From positions 124,001 to 188,000 of the forward strand of contig NZ_JAUOTP010000007.1 of the NCBI RefSeq assembly GCF_030546695.1: a stretch of DNA of 64,000 nt, written 5' to 3'. Below, one piece after another: positions 28,360-37,906 of the stretch. Below the pieces are notes generated by a model. It was not told the DNA's origin. It ran no database searches and saw only the letters and a program-made list of their open reading frames with translations. The position numbers and the translations under genes were made by a program. The stretch comes from Sphingomonas natans (GTDB taxonomy: Bacteria; Pseudomonadota; Alphaproteobacteria; Sphingomonadales; Sphingomonadaceae). Every line of letters starts with the position of its first letter. The first letter of the stretch is position 1.

Positions 28360-29487
28360 ATGGCCGAAGTCGATTATTACGAACTGCTGGAGGTCGAGCG
28401 CACGGCCGACGACAAGACGATCAAGTCGTCCTATCGGCGCATCGCGATGCAGTGCCACCCGGACAAGAATCCGGGCTGCGCGGACTCCGAAGCCAAGTTC
28501 AAGGCCGTCAGCGTCGCTTATGATGTCCTGAAGGATCCGCAGAAGCGCGCGGCTTATGATCGCTACGGCCATGCCGCCTTCCAGAATGGCGGGGGTGGCG
28601 CCGGCCAGGGGCAGGGCTTCGAGGGCTTCTCGGATATCTTCGAGAATATCTTCGGCGAGTTCATGGGCGGCGGTGGCGGCCGGGGCGGCGGGCGCACCTC
28701 CGCGCTGCGCGGCGCCGATCTGCGCTACGATCTCGAAATCTCGCTCGACGATGCGTTCCACGGCCATACCGAGCAGATCCGCGTCGATGTCGCGGCGGTC
28801 TGCGACCTCTGCCACGGTTCGGGTGCCGCCGAAGGCACGGCGGCGCGGACGTGCGGCACGTGCAACGGCCATGGCAAGGTCCGCGCGCAGCAGGGCTTCT
28901 TCGTGGTCGAGCGGACCTGCCCGACCTGCCACGGGCGCGGCCAGACGATCTCGTCGCCTTGCACCGAATGCCATGGCGAAGGCCGCGTTGAGAAGACCAA
29001 GACGCTGGAGCTGAAGATCCCGCGCGGCGTCGACGAAGGCACGCGTATCCGCATGACGGGCGAGGGCGAGGCGGGCACGCGCGGCGGGCCGGCCGGCGAT
29101 CTCTACGTGTTCATCCACGTCACGCGCCACGATCTGTTCCAGCGCGACGGCACGACCCTGTTCGCGCATGCGCCGATCAGTATCACCACCGCGGCATTGG
29201 GCGGCACGATCACCGTGCCGGGTCTCGACGGCACCGCGCACGAGCTGCGCATCCCGCCGGGCATCCAGACGGGCAAGCAGATCCGCCAGCGCGGCGCCGG
29301 CATGCCCGTGCTCAATGGCCGCGGGCAGGGCGACATGGTCGTCCAGATCGACGTCGAGACGCCGACCAAGCTGACCCCGCGCCAGAAGGAACTGCTCGAG
29401 GAATTCCGTACGACCGAGACGGGCGAGGAAAGCCCACAGGCGAGCGGCTTCTTCTCGTTCCTGAAGGACAAGCTCGCGGGGGGATAA
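28360..29487 (+). CDS. dnaJ: Molecular chaperone DnaJ (Hsp40)
   Basis: A 375-residue class I Hsp40. The J domain has [20 protein letters not shown] and HPDKNPG (HPD motif). A Gly/Phe-rich linker follows. Four CxxCxGxG zinc motifs are present: [24 protein letters not shown] and CTECHGEG. The C-terminal substrate domains contain [17 protein letters not shown]. Standard length. It follows dnaK by 108 bp, the usual operon order. Confidence 0.98.
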   Translation: MAEVDYYELLEVERTADDKTIKSSYRRIAMQCHPDKNPGCADSEAKFKAVSVAYDVLKDPQKRAAYDRYGHAAFQNGGGGAGQGQGFEGFSDIFENIFGEFMGGGGGRGGGRTSALRGADLRYDLEISLDDAFHGHTEQIRVDVAAVCDLCHGSGAAEGTAARTCGTCNGHGKVRAQQGFFVVERTCPTCHGRGQTISSPCTECHGEGRVEKTKTLELKIPRGVDEGTRIRMTGEGEAGTRGGPAGDLYVFIHVTRHDLFQRDGTTLFAHAPISITTAALGGTITVPGLDGTAHELRIPPGIQTGKQIRQRGAGMPVLNGRGQGDMVVQIDVETPTKLTPRQKELLEEFRTTETGEESPQASGFFSFLKDKLAGG

Positions 29488-29499
29488 GCGTTTATAGAC

Positions 29500-29597
29500 G
29501 TCATGCTGAACTCGTTTCAGCATCCATGAACCGAGCTTTCCACCGGCGCGCGGATTGAGACGGAGGGAAATGGATCCTGAAACAAGTTCAGGATGAC
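29500..29597. repeat. Pair of inverted REP-like hairpins, family C
   Basis: Two 28-bp units, 29500-29527 and 29570-29597, face each other across 42 bp. Each has the GTCA-stem-ACTTGT-like loop-stem'-TCCA layout of the units at 19399 and 19762. Stem bases covary (TGCTGAA/TTCAGCA versus TCCTGAA/TTCAGGA). They lie between convergent dnaJ and a membrane-protein gene and could terminate both. Confidence 0.85.
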
Positions 29598-29609
29598 ACG
29601 TTGAGCGAT

Positions 29610-30302
29610 CTAGCCGACCGGCCCGATCGCCTCGCAAAACGCGACGAACCAGACCCAGTGCGGCGCGGCGAACATCGTCGCAGCCGGCGCCGCGATCCCG
29701 GCGAAGGTGATCGCATAGGGCAACGGGTAGCCGCCGCGGAGCCGATCGCGGACGATCAGCGCGAGCGGAATCGCGCTGACGATCGCGTAGGTCGGCGGGA
29801 GGGCCGCGGTCAGGCTACCGAACGGCCCGCCGAGCAGCCGGCCCAGCACGGGCGGGAGTACGACCAGCACCGTGCAGCCGACCCAGCGCGCGTGGCGCTG
29901 CCAGCGCCGCCGCGTCGCGATCGCCGCCGCCCACAGGCCGCAGAACAAGACAAGCGAACACAGATCCAGCCAGGTCAGCGTGATCCGCAGATCCGGCGCG
30001 AAATAGGTCGAATGCCGAAGCTCGTCCTGGACCACGAGGATTGAAGACAGCACGAGCGCCGGCACGATCGCGACCGAGCTCCACCCGATCCGTCTGTGCC
30101 AGGTGAGCCGCCACCACCCGGCGAGCCAGCTCTGCGCGACGAGCATCGCCATCCACGTCGCCGCGAGCGTGCCGTGGACGATGCGCAGCCCATCGAGCGG
30201 GCCGCCAGCGCCACCGATCGCCGTCGGCCAGAAGCCGGCGACCATGATCGCGAAGGCCAGCGCGAAGCCGAGCCACAGATGTCGGATGGTCCCCCCGGCC
30301 AT
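29610..30302 (-). CDS. Multi-pass membrane protein, unknown
   Basis: About 230 residues from ATG 30302, with roughly seven hydrophobic segments (for example LWLGFALAFAIMVAGFW, SVAIVPALVLSSILVV, LDLCSLVLFCGLWAAAIA, ITFAGIAAPAATMFA). The HRRIGWSSVAIVPAL and RRWQRHARWVG segments recall the HR-x-G heme-protein-like pattern of DUF2306-type membrane proteins, but I cannot assign a family. A longer frame to 30428 overlaps the divergent peptidase gene and is not preferred. It shares a 64-bp divergent gap with the S9 peptidase. Confidence 0.65.
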   Translation of the reverse strand: MAGGTIRHLWLGFALAFAIMVAGFWPTAIGGAGGPLDGLRIVHGTLAATWMAMLVAQSWLAGWWRLTWHRRIGWSSVAIVPALVLSSILVVQDELRHSTYFAPDLRITLTWLDLCSLVLFCGLWAAAIATRRRWQRHARWVGCTVLVVLPPVLGRLLGGPFGSLTAALPPTYAIVSAIPLALIVRDRLRGGYPLPYAITFAGIAAPAATMFAAPHWVWFVAFCEAIGPVG

Positions 30303-30366
30303 GCGCGAATGATTGCCGACATCGTCGCCACTGGCAAGGCGGCGATCTCGCGCTACAAGGTGCCTC

Positions 30367-32613
30367 ATGAAGACAATCCTGGGGCTCGCTCTCGCCGTCG
30401 TGACCGCCATCGCCGCACCCGCCGCCACACCGCCCGCCCCGACCTCCGCGCTGACGCTGGAACGCCTGTTTCAGAGCCCCGGCCTCGCCGGTCCTGCGCC
30501 GCGGCTGCTGAAGCTCTCGCCCGACGGCAAGCTCGCGACTTTGCTCAAGAACCGCGCCGACGATCGCGACCGCTACGATCTGTGGGCGATCGACACGACG
30601 ACGGGTGCGTCGCGCATGCTGGTCGATAGCGAGAAGGTCGGCTCGGGCGCGGCGCTCTCCGAGGAGGAGAAGATGCGCCGCGAGCGGCTGCGCATCGGCG
30701 GGCTGAAGGGCATCACCGCGTATGACTGGGCGCCCGACGGCAAGAGCCTGCTCGTGCCCCTGGACGGCGATCTCTATCTCGCCACGCTCGACGGCAAGGC
30801 GCGGCGCCTGACCAACACGCCCGAGACCGAGATCGAGGCGAAGGTCTCCGAAAGCGGGCGCTACGTCTCGTTCGTCCGCAACCAGAATCTGTTCGTCATC
30901 GATCTGACGACCGGCCGGGAACATGCGCTGACCACCGACGGCAAGGATGCGCTGTCGTGGGGCACGGCCGAGTTCGTCGCGCAGGAAGAGCTCAACCGGT
31001 TCTCGGGCACCTGGTGGGGGCCGGGCGACGCGCGCGTCGCCGTCCAGCGCACCGACGAGAGCAAGGTCAAGCTCGTCAACCGCGCCGCGATCGGCGCGAA
31101 CGAGACGCATGTCGTCGAGCAGCGTTATCCCGCCGCCGGCACCGCCAATGCGGTCGTCCAGCTCTGGCTGATGGACGCCGACGGATCGCATCGCGTGCAG
31201 GCCGATCTCGGCGTCGATACCGACATCTATCTAGCGCGCGTCACCTGGGCGAAGGACGGCAAGGCCGTCTATGTCCAGCGGCTGAGCCGCGACCAGAAGA
31301 AGCTCGACATGCTGAAGGTCGATCCCGCGACGGGCCGCTCGACCTTGCTGTTCAGCGAAACCTCGAAGACCTGGGTCGATCTCAACGACGATTTCCGCGC
31401 TCTGTCCGATGGCAGCCTGATCTGGAGCTCGACGCGCACGGGGACCAAGCATCTTTATCGCTGGGTCGCGGGCACATGGATCCCGCTGACGCACGGACCG
31501 TGGACGCTCGAGACGGACGGGCAATCGTTCAACGCCGGGCTGATCGGCGTCGATCAGACGCATCACCGCTTGTTCTTCACCGCGAACAAGGACGATGTCC
31601 TCGAGTCCCAGGTCTATACGATCGACTATCTGAAGCCGGGTGAGCCGCAGCGCCTGACCGAGCGCGGCTATTGGAACGACGCGCAGATGGATGGATCGGG
31701 CCAGCGGCTGATCGTCCGCCGATCGAGCCCGACCCAGCCGCCGCAATATTATCTGGCGGATGCGGCCGGCCAGCGGCTGACCTGGATCAGCGAAAATGCT
31801 GTCGTGCAGGCCCACCCCTATTTCCCCTATCTCGCCGGCCACCGCGAGACCGTGTTCGGCACGCTGAAGGCTGCCGACGGAAGCATTCTTCACTGGAAGA
31901 TGATCACGCCCAAGATGGAGCCGGGCCGCAAATATCCGGTCTTCACCGAACATTATGGCGGCCCGCATTCGCAGACCGTGCAGCGTGCTTGGGCCAGCCC
32001 GATGGGCCAGTATCTCGTGAGCCAGGGCTGGATCTATTTCGAGATCGACAATCGCGGCTCGGCCAATCGCGGCCGCGCCTTCGAGGACCAGATCTATCAT
32101 GCGATGGGCACGGTCGAGGTCGAGGATCAGGTCGCCGCCGCCAAATGGCTCAAGACGCTCGACTATGTCGATCCCGCCCGGATCGTCACCTATGGCTGGT
32201 CCTATGGCGGCTATATGACGCTGAAGATGCTGGAGGCGGCGCCGGGCGTGTTCGCGGCGGGCATCGCCGGCGCTCCGGTCACCAAGTGGGAGCTGTACGA
32301 CACCGCTTATACCGAGCGCTATCTCGGCGATCCGACGAAGCTGCCCAAGGTCTATGAAGCGTCCAACGCGCTCGCCGATGCGATCAAGATCAGCGATCCC
32401 CTGCTCGTCATCCACGGCATGGCCGACGACAATGTCGTGTTCGAGAATTCGACGATGCTGTTCGCGCGGATGCAGGAGGCGAAGGTGCCGTTCGAGATGA
32501 TGGTCTATCCCGGCAAAACGCACGGCGTATCAGGCGAAGGCGCGCAGACTCATGTCTGGCGGACGATCCTGGATTTCCTGGATCGCCGCCTTTCGAGCCC
32601 GAAATCGCACTAA
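30367..32613 (+). CDS. S9 family prolyl peptidase (dipeptidyl peptidase IV type), exported
   Basis: A 748-residue serine peptidase that removes X-Pro dipeptides from peptides, probably in the periplasm. The signal peptide is MKTILGLALAVVTAIAAPAA. An eight-bladed beta-propeller domain follows (residues ~30-480; EEMxxEEL-like FVAQEELNRFSGTWW is the DPPIV Glu motif). The alpha/beta hydrolase domain has the triad Ser612 (GWSYGGYM), Asp687 (HGMADDNV) and His719 (KTHGVS). I start at ATG 30367 because it gives the signal peptide. Confidence 0.93.
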   Translation: MKTILGLALAVVTAIAAPAATPPAPTSALTLERLFQSPGLAGPAPRLLKLSPDGKLATLLKNRADDRDRYDLWAIDTTTGASRMLVDSEKVGSGAALSEEEKMRRERLRIGGLKGITAYDWAPDGKSLLVPLDGDLYLATLDGKARRLTNTPETEIEAKVSESGRYVSFVRNQNLFVIDLTTGREHALTTDGKDALSWGTAEFVAQEELNRFSGTWWGPGDARVAVQRTDESKVKLVNRAAIGANETHVVEQRYPAAGTANAVVQLWLMDADGSHRVQADLGVDTDIYLARVTWAKDGKAVYVQRLSRDQKKLDMLKVDPATGRSTLLFSETSKTWVDLNDDFRALSDGSLIWSSTRTGTKHLYRWVAGTWIPLTHGPWTLETDGQSFNAGLIGVDQTHHRLFFTANKDDVLESQVYTIDYLKPGEPQRLTERGYWNDAQMDGSGQRLIVRRSSPTQPPQYYLADAAGQRLTWISENAVVQAHPYFPYLAGHRETVFGTLKAADGSILHWKMITPKMEPGRKYPVFTEHYGGPHSQTVQRAWASPMGQYLVSQGWIYFEIDNRGSANRGRAFEDQIYHAMGTVEVEDQVAAAKWLKTLDYVDPARIVTYGWSYGGYMTLKMLEAAPGVFAAGIAGAPVTKWELYDTAYTERYLGDPTKLPKVYEASNALADAIKISDPLLVIHGMADDNVVFENSTMLFARMQEAKVPFEMMVYPGKTHGVSGEGAQTHVWRTILDFLDRRLSSPKSH

Positions 32614-32691
32614 ACCGGGAACTAATTACGCCGTGATAAATTATCTTGGGTCAAGATGGAACGCGCGGGGCGCCGGTGCGCTGGATCACGC

Positions 32692-33057
32692 ATGAGTATG
32701 CGTAAGCCGGCCGTTCTCGTCGTCGAAGACGAGCCCCTGATCCTGATGAGCACGATCGACGCGTTCGAGGAGGCGGGCTTCGAGGCGATCGACGCGCTCG
32801 ATGGCGAACAAGCGCTCCAGCGGCTCGGCGAAAGGCCCGATATCCGCGCGATCTTCACCGACGTGAACATGCCCGGCACGCCTGATGGCGTCGAGCTCGC
32901 CAATATGGCGCACGCGCTCCGGCCCGATCTGATGATCGTCGTCACCTCGGGCAAGATGATCGTGTCGAACGGGTCGCTGCCGGCCGGCGGGCGTTTCGTG
33001 GCCAAGCCGTATCGCAGCAGCCAGGTGACCGGGCTGTTCGCGTCTCTGCTCCACTAG
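32692..33057 (+). CDS. Single-domain response regulator
   Basis: About 121 residues forming one receiver domain: VLVVEDEPLILMSTIDAF with the acidic pair, phosphorylation Asp in IFTDVNMPGTPDGVEL, a Thr/Ser position in IVVTSGK, and Lys in FVAKPY. There is no output domain. Starts at 32656, 32692 and 32698 are possible; 32692 gives a normal N-terminus. The FVAKPY and DVNMPG style is that of FixJ/CpdR-like stand-alone receivers. No cognate kinase is adjacent. Confidence 0.88.
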   Translation: MSMRKPAVLVVEDEPLILMSTIDAFEEAGFEAIDALDGEQALQRLGERPDIRAIFTDVNMPGTPDGVELANMAHALRPDLMIVVTSGKMIVSNGSLPAGGRFVAKPYRSSQVTGLFASLLH

Positions 33058-33102
33058 TCATAGCTCTAGGCGCGGGCGCGGCGGCCGGTTAGGAGCCGCC
33101 GC

Positions 33103-35904
33103 ATGACCATCGACAAGACCTTCGACCCCGCGACGATAGAAGCGCGCTGGTATCCACATTGGGAGCAATCCGGCCTGTTCCGCCCCGAGCGTGGGGAGGC
33201 CGAGCCCTTCACGATCGTGATCCCGCCGCCGAACGTGACCGGCTCGCTCCACATCGGCCACGCGCTCGACAATACGCTGCAGGACATCCTCGTCCGCCAC
33301 GCGCGGCTGCAGGGCAAGGATGCGCTTTGGGTGGTCGGCACCGATCATGCGGGCATCGCCACGCAGATGGTGGTCGAGCGCCAGCTCGGTGCACAGGGAA
33401 TCAAGCGGCAGGAGCTTGGCCGCGAGGGCTTCATCGACAAGGTCTGGGAGTGGAAGGCCGAGAGCGGCGGCCAGATCACGCGTCAACTCCGTCGCCTTGG
33501 CGCCTCGTGCGACTGGGCGAACGAGCGCTTCACGATGGACGAGGGCTTCTCGAAGGCCGTCGTGAAGGTGTTCGTCGAGCTGCACCGCCAGGGCCTGCTC
33601 TATCGCGACAAGCGCCTGACCAACTGGGATCCGCACTTCCGCACCGCCATCTCGGACATCGAGGTCGAGACGCGCGAGGTGAACGGCAAATTCTGGCACC
33701 TCGCTTACCCGCTCGCCGACGGCAGCGGCATGATCATCGTCGCGACGACGCGGCCCGAGACGATGCTCGCCGACATGGCGGTCGCGGTCCATCCCGAGGA
33801 CGAGCGCTATGCGGCGCTGGTCGGCAAGATGGTGCGCCTGCCGATCACCGGGCGCCTCATCCCGATCGTCGCCGACGAACATGCCGATCCGGCTCTGGGA
33901 TCGGGCGCGGTCAAGATCACGCCGGGGCACGACTTCAACGATTTCGAGGTGGGCAAGCGCGCGGGGTTCAAGCCGGCTGAGATGCTCAACATGCTCGATG
34001 CCGGCGCGGCGATCACCCAGACCGCCGACGGGCTGGTGCCGATCGACCTGATCGGCATGGACCGCTTCGAGGCGCGCGACTGGATCGTGAAGCTGCTCGA
34101 GACGGACGGCGTCCTCCTCAAGACCGAGGATCGCGTGATCCAGACGCCCTATGGCGATCGCTCGGGCGTGGTGATCGAGCCGTGGCTGACCGACCAATGG
34201 TATGTCGACGCCCAGACGCTCGCCGGCCCCGCTTTGGAGGCGGTCCGCTCGGGCGCGATCCGCGTCGTCCCCGAGACGTGGAAGAAGACCTGGTATCAGT
34301 GGCTGGAGAATATCCAGCCGTGGTGCGTGAGCCGCCAATTGTGGTGGGGACACCAGATCCCGGTCTGGTATGACGAGGACGGCAATCCCTTCGTCGCCGA
34401 GAGCGAGGCCGAGGCGCAAACGCTCGCGGGCAATCGCACGCTGACGCGCGATCCCGACGTGCTCGACACCTGGTTCTCGTCCGCGCTCTGGCCGTTCGGT
34501 ACGCTCGGCTGGCCCGAAGATTCGCCCGCGCCCCAAGACCCGTTCGTCCTGAGCGAAGTCGAAGGACGTGCTGCCAGCGATGCGCCCGAGGCCCGTGCTT
34601 CGACTTCGCTCAGCACGAACGGGGAGGGAGCGGCGCGCAAGTCGCTCCTCGCGCGCCATTATCCGAACGACGTGCTGATCTCCGGCTTCGACATCCTGTT
34701 CTTCTGGGATGCGCGGATGGCGATGCAGGGCATCCATTTCATGGGCCGCAACGGGGAGCTGCCTCTTTCCGAAAGCGTGCCGTGGAAGACTTTGTACCTG
34801 CACGGCCTCGTCCGCGCGCCGGACGGGTCAAAAATGTCCAAGTCCAAGGGCAACACCGTCGATCCGCTCGGGCTGATCGACCGATACGGCGCCGATGCGC
34901 TGCGCTTCACGCTCGCGGCGATGGAAAGCCAGGGGCGCGACATCAAGCTCGATGAGAAGCGCGTCGAGGGCTATCGCAACTTCGCGACCAAGCTGTGGAA
35001 CGCGGCCCGCTTCGCGCAATCGAACGGCATCGGCGGTTCCGCGACGATCGAGCCGCCGGTGGCGACGCTGGCGGTCAACAAGTGGATCCTGGGGCAGGCG
35101 GTCAGGACGATCCAGACTCTGGATCTGGCGCTCGCCGATCTGCGCTTCGACGAGGCGGCGAACACGCTCTACCATTTCGTCTGGAGCCAGTTTTGCGACT
35201 GGTATCTGGAGCTGATCAAGCCGGTGCTTAGTCAGCCGCCCGGCACTCAAGAACTGTTTCCGGAGAATGGAGAGGAAACGCGCGCCGTCGCCGGCTGGGT
35301 GCTCGATCAGATCCTGATTCTGCTCCACCCGTTCATGCCGTTCATCACCGAAGAGCTGTGGCACGCGCTGGCGAAGCGCGATCACGACATCATCGTCGCC
35401 AAATGGCCGATGGCCGATGCGCGCGCGATCGATCAGGACGCGATCGCCGAGGTCGAGTGGCTGATCCGCGCCGTGCAGGGCATCCGCGCGACGCGCTCCG
35501 AGCTCAATGTTCCACCCGGCGCCCGCCTGCCGATGCATGCGCGGGGCGCGGGGGAAGCGACCTTGGCGCGGCTTTCCGCGAACGCCGCTTCCTTGGCGAG
35601 GCTTGCCCGCGTCACGATCGCCGAGGGCGAAGCGACGGGCGGCGGCGCGGCGCAGATCGTCATCGACGAGGCGACCTTCGTGCTCCCGCTCGAAGGCGTG
35701 ATCGATCTCGCCGCCGAAAAGGCGCGGCTCGAAAAGGCGGCGCAGGCGGCAGAGAAGGAGGCCGCGTCGCTCGCGGGGCGGCTCGGCAATCCGGCGTTCG
35801 TCGACAAGGCCAAGCCCGAGGCGGTCGCCAAGGCGCGCGAGGATCATGCCGGCAAGACCGCCGAGGCCGAGCGTCTGCGCGCGGCACTGGCGCGGCTGGG
35901 CTGA
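33103..35904 (+). CDS. valS: Valine-tRNA ligase, with an in-frame palindromic repeat
   Basis: A 933-residue class I aminoacyl-tRNA synthetase. The HIGH motif is in [16 protein letters not shown] and the KMSKS motif in [16 protein letters not shown]. The CP1 editing domain lies between ([16 protein letters not shown]). The anticodon-binding and C-terminal coiled-coil arm ([20 protein letters not shown]) are complete. Between GWPEDS and [16 protein letters not shown] a family-A palindrome is translated as about residues 479-507 ([12 protein letters not shown] ... [10 protein letters not shown]). The frame stays open on both sides, so the protein is likely functional with a surface insertion just before the conserved SGFDILFFW segment. 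Confidence 0.96.
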   Translation: MTIDKTFDPATIEARWYPHWEQSGLFRPERGEAEPFTIVIPPPNVTGSLHIGHALDNTLQDILVRHARLQGKDALWVVGTDHAGIATQMVVERQLGAQGIKRQELGREGFIDKVWEWKAESGGQITRQLRRLGASCDWANERFTMDEGFSKAVVKVFVELHRQGLLYRDKRLTNWDPHFRTAISDIEVETREVNGKFWHLAYPLADGSGMIIVATTRPETMLADMAVAVHPEDERYAALVGKMVRLPITGRLIPIVADEHADPALGSGAVKITPGHDFNDFEVGKRAGFKPAEMLNMLDAGAAITQTADGLVPIDLIGMDRFEARDWIVKLLETDGVLLKTEDRVIQTPYGDRSGVVIEPWLTDQWYVDAQTLAGPALEAVRSGAIRVVPETWKKTWYQWLENIQPWCVSRQLWWGHQIPVWYDEDGNPFVAESEAEAQTLAGNRTLTRDPDVLDTWFSSALWPFGTLGWPEDSPAPQDPFVLSEVEGRAASDAPEARASTSLSTNGEGAARKSLLARHYPNDVLISGFDILFFWDARMAMQGIHFMGRNGELPLSESVPWKTLYLHGLVRAPDGSKMSKSKGNTVDPLGLIDRYGADALRFTLAAMESQGRDIKLDEKRVEGYRNFATKLWNAARFAQSNGIGGSATIEPPVATLAVNKWILGQAVRTIQTLDLALADLRFDEAANTLYHFVWSQFCDWYLELIKPVLSQPPGTQELFPENGEETRAVAGWVLDQILILLHPFMPFITEELWHALAKRDHDIIVAKWPMADARAIDQDAIAEVEWLIRAVQGIRATRSELNVPPGARLPMHARGAGEATLARLSANAASLARLARVTIAEGEATGGGAAQIVIDEATFVLPLEGVIDLAAEKARLEKAAQAAEKEAASLAGRLGNPAFVDKAKPEAVAKAREDHAGKTAEAERLRAALARLG
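34539..34623. repeat. Family A palindrome inside valS
   Basis: An 85-bp inverted repeat with ~33-bp arms running from CCCGTTCGTCCTGAGCG to CGCTCAGCACGAACGGG; the arms differ at about three positions. It is nearly identical in ends and layout to the intergenic copy at 16014-16097. Extra flanking bases keep the valS frame. Confidence 0.92.
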
Positions 35905-35914
35905 TCCTCACCAC

Positions 35915-36040
35915 CTCCGTTCGCTTCGAGCGGAGATCGAGCGCAGTCGAGATCGTAGTCGAGAAGGCGGTGCCTGGTGGAACGCTTCTCGGGTTCGCTC
36001 GAAGCTGCGCGTTCTCGACAGGCTCGAACCGAACGGGGAG
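35915..36040. repeat. Diverged family A-like palindromic repeat
   Basis: Between valS and the cNMP/reductase gene. The left side has CTCCGTTCG, GAGCGCAGTCGAGATCG and TCGAGAAGGCG; the right side has CGCTTCTCGG, GTTCTCGACAGGCTCGAAC and CGAACGGGGAG. The ends match family A but the interior is longer and more degenerate. Confidence 0.7.
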
Positions 36041-36119
36041 GGGGAGAATGCGCGATATACTTGGGAACGACGCGCACCTCGGCTAGCACTCGCTCACCAC
36101 CCCGGTCCGGAGCACAGGC

Positions 36120-37778
36120 ATGAGCGACCCGCACAACCGCGACCACCAGATGTTCCCCGTGCTGAGCGACGTCCAGATCGAGACGGCGCGGCGCTTCGCC
36201 AGCGGGCCGGCGCGCGACTTCGCCGCGGGCGAGACGCTCTATGCGATCGGCGATCGCGATGCGCCCGCCTGGCTCGTTCTGGAGGGCGCGATCGAGATCA
36301 CCCGCCGCGACGGGCTTGAGCATGAAGCGGTGATCACCGCGCATCATGCCGGGCAATTTTCCGGCGAGGTCAACCAGCTCGCCGGCCGCGCCTCGATCGC
36401 TGCGGGGAAGGCCGGGCCCGAGGGCTGCACGGCTTTGCCCTTCGATGCCGCGCATCTGCGCGCGCTGATGATCGGATCGGCCGAGATCGGCGAGATCGTC
36501 ATGCGCGCGCTGATCCTGCGCCGCGTCGGCCTGATCGAGGAAGGCGGCGCGGGCACGATCCTGATCGGCGTGCCCGGCAGCCCCGAGATCGTCCGCCTGC
36601 AGGGCTTCCTTGCGCGCAGCGGCTATCCCAACAAGGTCGTCGATGCCGCCTCCGATACGGACGGGCATGCGCTCGTCGAGCGTCTCGGCGTCGTACCCGC
36701 CGAACTGCCGCTGGTCGTCTGTCCCGACGGGACCATCCTGCGCAAACCGAGCGACACCGAGCTGGCCGGCTGCCTCGGCATGACCCCCGATATCGCGAAC
36801 GACACGCGTTACGACGTCGCGATCGTCGGCGCCGGCCCGGCCGGGCTCGCCGCCGCGGTCTATGCCGCATCCGAGGGCCTGTCGGTGATCGTCTGCGACG
36901 AGCGCGCGATGGGCGGGCAGGCGGGCGCCTCGAACCGGATAGAAAATTATCTCGGCTTCCCGACCGGCATCTCGGGGCAGGCGCTTGCGGGCCGTGCCTT
37001 CAATCAGGCACTCAAGTTCGGCGCCGAGGTCGCGATCCCCGTGCGGATCGAGGCGCTCGACTGCGACGGGCCCGAGCCGGTGCTGGAGCTGGCCGAGGGC
37101 AAGCGCCTGCGCGCGGGTGCTGTCGTCGTCGCCTCGGGCGCGCGCTATCGCCGGCCCGACATCCCCAACCTTGCCACATTCGAGGGCGCGGGCGTGTCTT
37201 ACTGGGCGACGCCGATCGAGGCGCGGCTGTGCACGGGCGAGGAGGTCGCGCTCGTCGGCGGCGGCAATTCGGCGGGGCAGGCGGTCGTCTATCTTGCCGC
37301 GCAGGTGAAGCGGCTGCACCTGTTCGTGCGGCGCGATCTTTCGGAGACGATGTCGCATTATCTGATCGAGCGCATCGCCGCTCTGCCCAATGTCGAGATC
37401 CACGTCGGCAGCGAGGTGGTCGAGCTGGAGGGCGATCGCGCGACGGGCCTGTCCGCCGCCACCTTCCGCAATCGCGCCGACGGCACGACGCATCGCTGCG
37501 AGCTCAAGCATCTGTTCCTGTTCATCGGCGCCGATCCCAATGCCGGCTGGCTCGGCGATTGCGTCGAGACCGACGAGAAAGGTTTCCTCGTCACCGGCAA
37601 GAGCGCGCTGTCGCTGGAGACGAGTCGCGCTGGCGTGTTCGCGATCGGCGACGTGCGCGCCGGCTCCACCAAGCGCGTTGCCGCCGCGGTGGGCGAGGGC
37701 GCGGCGGTGGTCGCGCAGATCCACGCGGCCATCGCCGATCGGGCCGTCGTCGCCGAGCGCGCCAGCGAGCCTGCGTGA
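36120..37778 (+). CDS. Cyclic-nucleotide-binding / thioredoxin-reductase-like fusion lacking the redox CxxC
   Basis: A 552-residue three-part protein. Residues ~10-135 resemble a cNMP-binding domain (FAAGETLYAIGDRDAPAWLV, LEGAIEIT). Residues ~140-205 look like a thioredoxin-fold module without CxxC (GTILIGVPGSPEIVRLQGFL). Residues ~225-550 are a flavoprotein of the thioredoxin-reductase type: FAD GAGPAG near 236, GGQAGASNRIENYLGFP, NADP motif GGGNSAGQ near 379, and a C-terminal FAIGDVRAGSTKRVAAAVGEG. At the position of the CATC redox centre the sequence reads WATP (from residue 362). The electron acceptor is therefore unknown. Cyclic nucleotide sensing is inferred from the fold only. Confidence 0.9.
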   Translation: MSDPHNRDHQMFPVLSDVQIETARRFASGPARDFAAGETLYAIGDRDAPAWLVLEGAIEITRRDGLEHEAVITAHHAGQFSGEVNQLAGRASIAAGKAGPEGCTALPFDAAHLRALMIGSAEIGEIVMRALILRRVGLIEEGGAGTILIGVPGSPEIVRLQGFLARSGYPNKVVDAASDTDGHALVERLGVVPAELPLVVCPDGTILRKPSDTELAGCLGMTPDIANDTRYDVAIVGAGPAGLAAAVYAASEGLSVIVCDERAMGGQAGASNRIENYLGFPTGISGQALAGRAFNQALKFGAEVAIPVRIEALDCDGPEPVLELAEGKRLRAGAVVVASGARYRRPDIPNLATFEGAGVSYWATPIEARLCTGEEVALVGGGNSAGQAVVYLAAQVKRLHLFVRRDLSETMSHYLIERIAALPNVEIHVGSEVVELEGDRATGLSAATFRNRADGTTHRCELKHLFLFIGADPNAGWLGDCVETDEKGFLVTGKSALSLETSRAGVFAIGDVRAGSTKRVAAAVGEGAAVVAQIHAAIADRAVVAERASEPA

Positions 37779-37800
37779 CGATTGAAGTGCGGCTATCCAG

Positions 37801-37892
37801 CCCGTTCGTGCTGAACCTGTCGAAGCACCGTTCTTCTCTTCTCTGGCGGCAAACCAGAAGGACGGCACTTCGACAGGCTCAGTGCGGACGGG
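37801..37892. repeat. Palindromic repeat, family A
   Basis: A 92-bp inverted repeat from CCCGTTCGTGCTGAACCTG to CAGGCTCAGTGCGGACGGG, located in the gap before the ydbH-like gene. Arms contain CTGTCGAAGCACCG and the reverse CGGCACTTCGACAG. Confidence 0.85.
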
Positions 37893-37906
37893 TTTAAAGG
37901 GCGGGA

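Noticed and set aside
34539-34623. valS read as frameshifted or disrupted by the repeat
   Set aside because: The frame stays open through the element and both halves carry intact, conserved ValS motifs, so insertion rather than disruption is supported.
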